A stretch of 5,365 bases of DNA from Comamonadaceae bacterium. GTDB taxonomy: Bacteria; Pseudomonadota; Gammaproteobacteria; Burkholderiales; Burkholderiaceae_C. Positions 1 through 5,365 of the stretch are shown piece after piece. The translations under genes and the position numbers were made by a program. The DNA lies in the NCBI GenBank assembly GCA_947475495.1, contig CANJNX010000085.1, positions 1-5,365 on the forward strand, read 5' to 3'. Numbering within the stretch: position 1 is the stretch's first letter; each line of letters starts with the position of its first letter. Below the pieces are notes generated by a model that was not told the DNA's origin, searched no databases, and worked only from the letters and a program-made list of their open reading frames with translations.

Positions 1-1100
1 AACCGCGCAAGGCGGTGTTTTCCATTCCCTTGCTAGAAGCCATCAAAGAGCGGGTCTTGCGCGGCGAGCAATGCATGGTGTTCTTAAACCGCAGAGGCTA
101 CGCCCCTGTTTTGCATTGCGCTGACTGCGGCTGGAAAAGTGAGTGCCCCCACTGCAGCGCGTTTCGCGTGTTTCACAAAATTGACCGCAGCTTGCGCTGC
201 CACCACTGCGGTTTCACCGAACGCGTGCCCAGAGCCTGCCCGACGTGCGGCAACCTTGATATTTCGCCGATCGGCCAAGGCACCGAACAAATAGAAGAAC
301 ACCTGGCCGCGTTGCTTGCCGACATTCGCCGCCCCGGGACGCAAAGTCCGCAATTCCCTGAAGGCGAACCGGTGCGGGTTGCGCGGATTGATGCCGACTC
401 CACGCGCCTCAAAGGCAGCTTGCAAATCCAACTTGCAGCAGTGCATGCCGGTGATGTCGATGTTTTGGTGGGCACCCAAATGATTGCAAAAGGGCATGAC
501 TTCAGACGCATCACCTTGGTGGCTGCCGTCAACCCCGATGGCGCGCTTTTTTCGAGCGACTTTCGCGCACCTGAGCGGCTCTTTAGTTTGTTGATGCAAG
601 CCGCTGGCCGCGCCGGACGCGACGCGTCATTGGGACACAACAGCGAAGTGTGGATCCAAACCTTTCAGCCCGCGCACCCCTTGTATGCCGCTCTCAAACA
701 ATACGATTACCCTGCGTTTGCGCAAAGCCAGTTGAACGACAGAGCCCAAGCGGGGATGCCGCCGTTTAGTTTTCAAGCCTTGGTTCGCGCGGATGCCCGC
801 AGCCAAGACACGGCCCAGGCCTTTCTAAATGCGGCCAGCGCAAACGCCCAAACCGATATGGTGGCGTGGCCGGGCTGGGAAGATGCCTTGCAAGACATCA
901 CGCTGTACCCGGCGGTGCCCATGAGTATTCAACGGGTTGCCAATGTTGAACGCGCCCAAATGCTTGTAGAGAGCCCTTCGCGCAGTGCTTTGCAGCGGTT
1001 TTTAAATGGCTGGCAAAGTGTGTTGCACGCAACCCGCAAGCAAGACGAGTGCAAAGGTTTGATTCGCTGGGCTATTGATGTGGATCCGCTGGCCATTTAA
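1..1100 (+). CDS. priA: Primosomal protein N' (PriA), replication-restart helicase, 3' part only
   Basis: PriA is a cytoplasmic SF2 3'-5' DNA helicase that recognises stalled or repaired forks and starts reloading of DnaB. Only the C-terminal 365 codons are visible, about half of the roughly 730-residue family length. The first complete codon is at base 3. The GTG at 15 is an internal valine, since the residues before it already fit the family. Counting from base 3, eight zinc-binding cysteines lie at 39, 42, 48, 51, 66, 69, 79 and 82, in four CxxC-type pairs, all intact. This two-zinc module, inserted in the helicase core, is diagnostic of PriA. Helicase motif V (GTQMIAKGHDF, 157-167) and motif VI (QAAGRAGR, 199-206) follow, then the C-terminal domain ending at TAA 1098-1100. 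The Walker A and DEAH-type motifs and the 3'BD domain lie upstream of the window. A proline-rich stretch at about residues 109-123 looks longer than in E. coli. It converges on the AEC gene 10 bases away. Confidence 0.96.
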   Translation, partial: PRKAVFSIPLLEAIKERVLRGEQCMVFLNRRGYAPVLHCADCGWKSECPHCSAFRVFHKIDRSLRCHHCGFTERVPRACPTCGNLDISPIGQGTEQIEEHLAALLADIRRPGTQSPQFPEGEPVRVARIDADSTRLKGSLQIQLAAVHAGDVDVLVGTQMIAKGHDFRRITLVAAVNPDGALFSSDFRAPERLFSLLMQAAGRAGRDASLGHNSEVWIQTFQPAHPLYAALKQYDYPAFAQSQLNDRAQAGMPPFSFQALVRADARSQDTAQAFLNAASANAQTDMVAWPGWEDALQDITLYPAVPMSIQRVANVERAQMLVESPSRSALQRFLNGWQSVLHATRKQDECKGLIRWAIDVDPLAI

Positions 1101-1106
1101 GCCAGC
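1088..1106. terminator. Small hairpin at the convergent priA/AEC junction, possible weak terminator
   Basis: GCTGGC (1088-1093) and GCCAGC (1101-1106) form a perfect 6-bp inverted repeat around a 7-base loop that contains the priA stop codon. It sits exactly between two convergent genes, where a bidirectional terminator would be expected. No T tract follows on either strand, so it is not a canonical intrinsic terminator and could be chance. Confidence 0.25.
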
Positions 1107-1110
1107 TCCG

Positions 1111-2118
1111 CTATCCGCGCCCTGTCATCCAGGCCACCGCTGTGGCGAACGTAAAGAACGCAGCCGCTGTGGACACCAAAATAATGCGGGCGATGCGCCC
1201 GTTGTCAGCCCCAAAACGCTCGGCCAACATCGACACATTGCTTGCGCTAGGCAAAGCAGACACCAAGACCAAGACCGTTAAAGCAAAACCATCGATGGGC
1301 ACGCCCCACGCGATCGCCGCTGAACCAACAGCAAACACCACCAAAGGGTGAACAAACAATTTAATGGCGGCAACTGGCAGCACACTGGACCAAGGAACCT
1401 GCGGCGCGTGGCCACTGGCCGACAACATATTTGAGCGCGCCAACACGGCGCCGATTGTGAACAAGGCGACCGGTGAGGCGGAATCGGCAAGCAAGCCCAC
1501 TGTCATGGCCACCGGGGCGTAGAGCTGCCACTGAAATGCCGAAACCAGCGCCCCCGTCAAAATCGCCCACGGCATGGGATTGGCGGCCACGCCTTTGAGG
1601 GCATTTTTGGCGGCCTGCGCCGGGCTCACTTGGGCTGCGCCCTCGGCAGCGTTGTTGTCTTCATGGCCAAGACGCGAAAGCGCAATGCACAGCGACGTGG
1701 TGATCACCATATCCACCAAAATGGTCACGATCGCTGGCCCTGCAGCGGGTGCGCCGAGCAGGGCCACCAACAATGGAACGCCCATAAACCCGGTGTTGGG
1801 AAATGCGCCCACCAAAGCGCCAAACGCGGCGTCATTCCAACCAATACGGCCGCGCAAGGTGACCACCAACACCAACGCTACCATCACCAAAGCGCAAAAC
1901 AAATACATCAATGCCACATTGGGATCAAGCAACTGCGCAATCGGCGTGGTCGCACCAAAGCGGTACAACATGCACGGCAAGGCAAAGAACAACACAAAGC
2001 TGTTGAGGCCTGGAATGGCAGCAAGCGGAAGCAAGCCCCGCCGGGCGGCCAGATAGCCACACAGCACCAAAGCAAAAAAGGGAAAGGTCACAGAAAGAAT
2101 AGGCAGCATGGGGTGCAT
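1111..2118 (-). CDS. AEC (auxin efflux carrier) family permease
   Basis: This is a complete inner-membrane transporter of 335 residues, close to the usual 310-320 for bacterial members of the family. I infer about ten membrane segments, near residues 4-24, 36-55, 66-88, 97-120, 126-148, 182-200, 204-227, 245-268, 276-294 and 308-331. A polar, probably cytoplasmic loop at about 149-180 divides two five-helix halves, as expected. The first half has the family motif NTGFMGVP (108-115) in a broken helix. The second half has KLFVHP (253-258) and the matching ALPSASN element (288-294). Family members export or import small organic anions such as malate or malonate, and a few bacterial ones have been tied to auxin, but the substrate cannot be read from sequence. 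No enzyme gene next to it suggests one. ATG at 2118 is the longest start; a second ATG three codons in (2109) is almost as good, with GAGA about 11 bases before it. It ends at TAG 1113-1111. Confidence 0.93.
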   Translation of the reverse strand: MHPMLPILSVTFPFFALVLCGYLAARRGLLPLAAIPGLNSFVLFFALPCMLYRFGATTPIAQLLDPNVALMYLFCALVMVALVLVVTLRGRIGWNDAAFGALVGAFPNTGFMGVPLLVALLGAPAAGPAIVTILVDMVITTSLCIALSRLGHEDNNAAEGAAQVSPAQAAKNALKGVAANPMPWAILTGALVSAFQWQLYAPVAMTVGLLADSASPVALFTIGAVLARSNMLSASGHAPQVPWSSVLPVAAIKLFVHPLVVFAVGSAAIAWGVPIDGFALTVLVLVSALPSASNVSMLAERFGADNGRIARIILVSTAAAFFTFATAVAWMTGRG

Positions 2119-2204
2119 TGTCTCGCGAAATCTAAAACCACTCAGCCGTTAAGATGCAGGCCGCACCTAGGCCTCTTCGCCATTTTTTGGTTTTCCTTTT
2201 TCGC
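2119..2204. promoter_or_regulatory. Divergent spacer between the AEC permease and rep genes
   Basis: Both genes are transcribed outward from this 86-base spacer, so promoters for both should lie in it or just inside the opposing gene. I looked for sigma-70 -35/-10 pairs with about 17-base spacing on both strands and found none I would defend. The right part (about 2179-2204) is strongly T-rich on the plus strand. There is no good Shine-Dalgarno sequence before any of the candidate rep starts (ATG 2154, 2205, 2229). The role is inferred from gene orientation only. Confidence 0.35.
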
Positions 2205-4358
2205 ATGTCTGCCTCCCCCTCTACCGCCATGAACCTTGCCCAACAAGAGGCGGTCAATTACTTGCATGGCCCCTGTTTGGTTCTTGCCGGCGCAGGCTCT
2301 GGAAAAACCCGCGTAATCACCCATAAGATTGGCCGCCTGATCCAAATGGGCATGCCAGGGCAGCGCATCGCCGCCATCACCTTCACCAACAAAGCCGCTG
2401 CCGAAATGCGCGAGCGCGCCAAAGGCTTGATTGGAAAAGCAGCCAGTGATGTCCTCATTTGTACCTTCCACGCTTTGGGCGTTCGGATGCTTCGTGCCAA
2501 TGGCGCTGCCTTGGGACTCAAACCCCAGTTCAGCATTTTGGATACCGACGACGTCACCAGCATTTTGAAAGACGCTGGCGGCACCACAGACGCGGCTACC
2601 GCGCGCGCTTGGCAATGGACCATCAGCGCCTGGAAAAGTGCCGGATTGAACGGCGCCCAAGCCCTCGCTGTGGCCAGCAACGACAGTGAGCGCATTGCGG
2701 CTGCCGTGATGGGGCGTTATGAAGAGCGCTTAACGGCCTACCAAAGCGTGGACTTTGATGACCTCATCAGCCTACCTTTGAAACTCCTGCGCGAACACCC
2801 AGAGGTTCGCGCCACATGGCAAGCGCGGATGGGCCACGTCTTGGTCGATGAATACCAAGACACCAACGCCACCCAATACGAAATGCTGAAACTGTTGGTG
2901 GGCTGTGAGCCCGATGGCAGCCGCGCGCGCCACCTCGACGGTGATTCCCGCTTTACCGCCGTGGGCGATGACGACCAGTCCATTTACGGTTGGCGCGGCG
3001 CCACGCTCGACAACCTTAAAAAATTGCCACTTGATTTTCCCAGCCTCAAGGTTGTCACGCTTGAACAAAATTACCGTTCTACCTCCGCCATCTTGCGGGC
3101 TGCCAATAACGTGATCGGCCCCAACCCCAAGCTGTATCCGAAAAATTTGTGGAGTGACTTAGGCGAAGGCGAGCCGGTGCGCGTGGTCGATGCAGACAAC
3201 GAAGAGCATGAGGCCGAGCGCGTCGTCGCTCGCATCCAAAGTCTACGCGTCGAAGGAACCCTGGCGCAAGCGGGTGAACAATTCAAAGAGCTGCGTGACT
3301 TTGCCGTTCTGTACCGCGCCAACCACCAAGCCAAGCCCTTTGAAAAAGCACTGCGCAAAGCCAATATTCCCTACAAAGTATCTGGCGGCCAAAGTTTTTT
3401 TGACCGCGCTGAAATTCGCGATCTCTGTGCCTGGTTTCGCCTGTGGGCTAACAACGATGACGATCCTGCTTTCTTGCGCGCAGTCACCACGCCCAAGCGC
3501 GGCATTGGCCACCAAACGCTGGGCAGCTTGGGCGTTTTTGCCAGTCGCTACAAGCTCAGTCTCTTTGAAGCACTTTTTTCTTCGTCTTTGGGTTCGGTTT
3601 TGCCAGCCCGCGCTTTGGGAAGCTTGCATGAATTTGGCCGATTTGTGAACGACCTGCAGTTTCGCGCTCGCCACACACAAGGCGCGGACAACGCCAGGGA
3701 GTTTTTAAACGATTGGCTCAAAGACATTGGCTACGAGAAACATTTGTTTGACGGTGAGGAGAGTGAAAAAATTGCCGCCGCCAAATGGGGCAATGTCATG
3801 GAGTTTTGCGATTGGATGGCCCAGCGATGCGGCGGACAAGTGGTCGACGCAGCGGGTGTGTCCGACATCCGCGAGATCAAAAATTTGCTAGAAGTTTCGC
3901 AAACCATTGCCCTGCTTTCCACCATCAGCGAACGCGAACAAGACCAAAACGTGGTCACGCTTTCTACGTTGCACGCCTCCAAGGGCTTGGAGTGGCCCCA
4001 TGTGATGCTGGTGGGCGTGACCGAAGGCATGCTCCCCTTCAAGATGAGCGATGGCGCAGACGCGCTTGGCGGCACCAGCCGCGCCGACGAAAGTGCCAAT
4101 GAAGACATGGCCGAGCGTTTGCAAGAAGAACGGCGCTTGATGTATGTGGGCATCACCCGCGCCCAGCGCAGCTTGGCCGTGAGCTGGACCAAGCGCCGCA
4201 AAAAAGGCCGCGAACTGGTGTCGGCCTCGCCCAGTCGCTTTATTGCCGAAATGGGCTTAGACCAAGCCACCACCAAAGAAGACCCGCGCGAAAAGCTTCG
4301 GGCCTTGCGGGCGGAGTTTGCTGCGCGGGCAGAAGCGGCAGCCCTTGCAAAACCCTAG
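2205..4358 (+). CDS. rep: Rep-type ATP-dependent DNA helicase (UvrD/Rep family, SF1A)
   Basis: Rep is a cytoplasmic 3'-5' helicase and translocase that helps DnaB by clearing bound proteins ahead of the fork. From ATG 2205 it has 717 residues (E. coli Rep has 673) and every SF1A motif: Q motif near 10-15, Walker A AGAGSGKT (28-35), Ia TFTNKAA (59-65), TFHALG (87-92), Walker B DEYQDT (215-220), III GDDDQSIYGWRGA (254-266), IV LEQNYRST (286-293), V TLHASKGLEW (588-597) and VI EERRLMYVGITRA (641-653). HASKGLE in motif V, GPCLVLAG before Walker A and the ELV-x(3)-PSRF-like ending favour Rep over UvrD or PcrA. The tail is charged and alanine-rich (about 683-717); in E. coli the Rep C-terminus contacts DnaB. 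About 12 extra residues sit between motifs II and III. The start is uncertain: ATG 2154 would add 17 residues unlike any helicase, and ATG 2229 lies right at the homology boundary. None has a clear ribosome binding site; 2205 is chosen because its short polar leader is typical of relatives. The stop is TAG 4356-4358. Confidence 0.95.
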   Translation: MSASPSTAMNLAQQEAVNYLHGPCLVLAGAGSGKTRVITHKIGRLIQMGMPGQRIAAITFTNKAAAEMRERAKGLIGKAASDVLICTFHALGVRMLRANGAALGLKPQFSILDTDDVTSILKDAGGTTDAATARAWQWTISAWKSAGLNGAQALAVASNDSERIAAAVMGRYEERLTAYQSVDFDDLISLPLKLLREHPEVRATWQARMGHVLVDEYQDTNATQYEMLKLLVGCEPDGSRARHLDGDSRFTAVGDDDQSIYGWRGATLDNLKKLPLDFPSLKVVTLEQNYRSTSAILRAANNVIGPNPKLYPKNLWSDLGEGEPVRVVDADNEEHEAERVVARIQSLRVEGTLAQAGEQFKELRDFAVLYRANHQAKPFEKALRKANIPYKVSGGQSFFDRAEIRDLCAWFRLWANNDDDPAFLRAVTTPKRGIGHQTLGSLGVFASRYKLSLFEALFSSSLGSVLPARALGSLHEFGRFVNDLQFRARHTQGADNAREFLNDWLKDIGYEKHLFDGEESEKIAAAKWGNVMEFCDWMAQRCGGQVVDAAGVSDIREIKNLLEVSQTIALLSTISEREQDQNVVTLSTLHASKGLEWPHVMLVGVTEGMLPFKMSDGADALGGTSRADESANEDMAERLQEERRLMYVGITRAQRSLAVSWTKRRKKGRELVSASPSRFIAEMGLDQATTKEDPREKLRALRAEFAARAEAAALAKP

Positions 4359-4370
4359 CGTTTTTTACGC
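4358..4370. terminator. Short inverted repeat with A/T loop between rep and pgi, possible weak terminator
   Basis: The 16-base gap between the convergent rep and pgi stops contains GCGT (4358-4361) and ACGC (4367-4370) around a five-T loop. On the minus strand one G-U pair extends the stem to 5 bp, and a TTTT run follows about four bases later, which would suit pgi transcripts. The stem is too short for a confident call. No stronger hairpin precedes the T6 run on the plus strand. Confidence 0.22.
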
Positions 4371-4374
4371 CGAT

Positions 4375-5365
4375 TTAGCGTCTCAACCAAGCCAACAAGC
4401 CCGCCGTTGAACCGTCCAACCCTGACGTGTTCCCAGACTCCAGTCGCGGGGCGATGTCTTTGGCCAAGACCTTGCCAAGCTCCACACCCCATTGGTCAAA
4501 GCTGTTGATGCCCCACAGCGATCCGCTGACAAAGACGCGGTGCTCTTGCAAGGCGATCAAAGCGCCCAGGCTGGTGGGTGTTAAATCGTCGAGCAACAAA
4601 AAGGTGCTGGGGCGGTTGCCGGGAAAGTCTTGGTGGCCCTGGGCGTCGGCTTGCCCCACCATCAAGGCTTGGGCTTGGGCCAAGGCATTGGCTAAGAGCA
4701 AGGGGTGGTGGTTCTCTAAGGTGTGGCGCGGTTTTTTAACCGCCACAAACTCCATGGGGACCACATCGGTGCCTTGGTGCAGCATTTGAAAGTAGGCGTG
4801 TTGCCCGTTGGTACCCGCCTCGCCCCACAAAACGGGCGATGTCCCAAAGGGCAAAAGCGCACCCGCAGCGTCCACGCGCTTACCGTTGCTCTCCATCTCG
4901 AGCTGTTGCAAATAGGCAGGCAAACGGCGCAAAGCGCTGTGGTAGGGCGCAATCGAGCGGCTGGTCAAACCATGGAAGTTGCGGTACCACACATCCAAGA
5001 GCCCCAAGCGCATAGGCAAATTGGTCTCGATGGGGCTGCTTCGAAAGTGTTCGTCCATGGCATGGGCGCCTGCCAAAAACTCACGAAAACCTGGGGCGCC
5101 AATGGCAATCGCCAAAGGCAAACCGATGGCAGACCAGAGCGAATACCGTCCGCCAACCCAGTCCCAAAATCCAAACGTCGTTTCAATGCCAAAGGCCTTG
5201 GCTGCAGCCACGTTGGTGGTCAGCGCGGCAAAGTGGCGGGTCGTATCGGTTTGCCCTTGCTGCATAAACCACCGCCTGGCCGATTGCGCGTTGGCCATGG
5301 TTTCTATCGTTGTGAAGGTTTTGCTGGCAATCAAAAACAAGGTTTTTTTCGCGTCTAGCTTCGCT
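4375..5365 (-). CDS. pgi: Glucose-6-phosphate isomerase, C-terminal part (5' end beyond window)
   Basis: Pgi is a cytosolic enzyme that interconverts glucose 6-phosphate and fructose 6-phosphate, linking glycolysis, gluconeogenesis and the pentose phosphate pathway. The frame is open to the right edge (first complete codon 5364-5362), and the residues before the TTG at 5340 (AKLDAKKT) continue the family sequence, so that TTG is internal. About 329 residues are visible of an expected 520-550. Counting from 5364, the phosphate-binding SKTFTT is at 14-19 and family signature 1, DWVGGRYSLWSAIG, at 68-81. The catalytic glutamate of WGEAGTNGQH is residue 182 (bases 4821-4819). The ring-opening histidine is residue 214 (4725-4723), in PRHTLENHH. 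Signature 2, ending FDQWGVELGK, places the active-site lysine at 298 (4473-4471). All expected visible catalytic residues are present, so this part looks functional. The loop after the ALMVG segment, before GNRPS, is about 20 residues shorter than in E. coli, and the C-terminus stops soon after the conserved STxGL segment. It converges on rep. Confidence 0.96.
   Translation of the reverse strand, partial: AKLDAKKTLFLIASKTFTTIETMANAQSARRWFMQQGQTDTTRHFAALTTNVAAAKAFGIETTFGFWDWVGGRYSLWSAIGLPLAIAIGAPGFREFLAGAHAMDEHFRSSPIETNLPMRLGLLDVWYRNFHGLTSRSIAPYHSALRRLPAYLQQLEMESNGKRVDAAGALLPFGTSPVLWGEAGTNGQHAYFQMLHQGTDVVPMEFVAVKKPRHTLENHHPLLLANALAQAQALMVGQADAQGHQDFPGNRPSTFLLLDDLTPTSLGALIALQEHRVFVSGSLWGINSFDQWGVELGKVLAKDIAPRLESGNTSGLDGSTAGLLAWLRR

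Noticed and set aside
84..640. Two overlapping minus-strand open frames inside priA
   Set aside because: Both are antisense to the zinc-binding module and helicase motif V, with no start context or homology of their own.
2179..2204. T-rich tract before the rep start as a terminator or promoter element
   Set aside because: No stable hairpin precedes it and no -10/-35 pair fits. It also partly overlaps a possible longer coding start, so it is described only as part of the spacer.
1630..2232. Open plus-strand frame of about 200 codons overlapping the AEC permease gene and the divergent spacer
   Set aside because: It is antisense to a clear membrane-protein gene. Its product is rich in His, Gln, Lys and Arg, as expected from reading hydrophobic codons backwards, and shows no family motif.
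3731..4276. Open minus-strand frame of about 181 codons inside rep
   Set aside because: It lies opposite helicase motifs V and VI. Its Ser-rich, Arg-rich product is typical of a shadow frame.
4719..4735. Possible loss of the catalytic histidine in Pgi, since an ungapped comparison with E. coli puts Arg at that position
   Set aside because: Shifting by one residue, as the spacing in human Pgi requires, aligns the adjacent His of PRHTLENHH with the catalytic histidine. The residue is present.
4723..5358. Open plus-strand frame of about 211 codons across pgi
   Set aside because: It is antisense to conserved Pgi catalytic segments, with low-information composition and no recognisable domain. 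Long antisense frames are common in GC-rich genes.

Overview
The window looks like an ordinary stretch of a moderately GC-rich proteobacterial chromosome. The proteins most resemble Burkholderiales (Betaproteobacteria), possibly Comamonadaceae. That placement rests on general protein character, such as the Rep-type helicase and the short-loop Pgi, and not on a search. I see no mobile element, CRISPR array, RNA gene, phage gene or long repeat.

Layout, left to right. Bases 1-1100 (+) hold the 3' half of priA, the primosomal replication-restart helicase, cut by the left edge. Ten bases later, and convergent with it, is a complete AEC (auxin efflux carrier) family permease gene on the minus strand (1111-2118). 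It is transcribed away from a short divergent spacer (2119-2204). On the other side of that spacer begins a complete rep-type SF1A 3'-5' helicase gene (about 2205-4358, +). It converges, with a 16-base gap, on pgi, glucose-6-phosphate isomerase (4375 to the right edge, minus), whose 5' part lies outside the window. Coding density is about 98%, and no stretch over 100 bases lacks a gene.

How the genes relate. PriA and Rep both serve replication fork maintenance: PriA reloads the replisome at stalled forks, and Rep clears protein roadblocks ahead of them. They are separated by an oppositely oriented transporter gene, so they are not one operon. The AEC permease and Pgi have no evident functional link to them. 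Every neighbouring pair is convergent or divergent, so each gene here probably has its own transcription unit.

Two annotation traps. The first in-frame start codons near both window edges (GTG at 15 for priA, TTG at 5340 for pgi) are internal codons and not real starts, because both reading frames stay open and homologous to the window edge. I found no convincing undescribed system here. The findings are small structural details of low interest.
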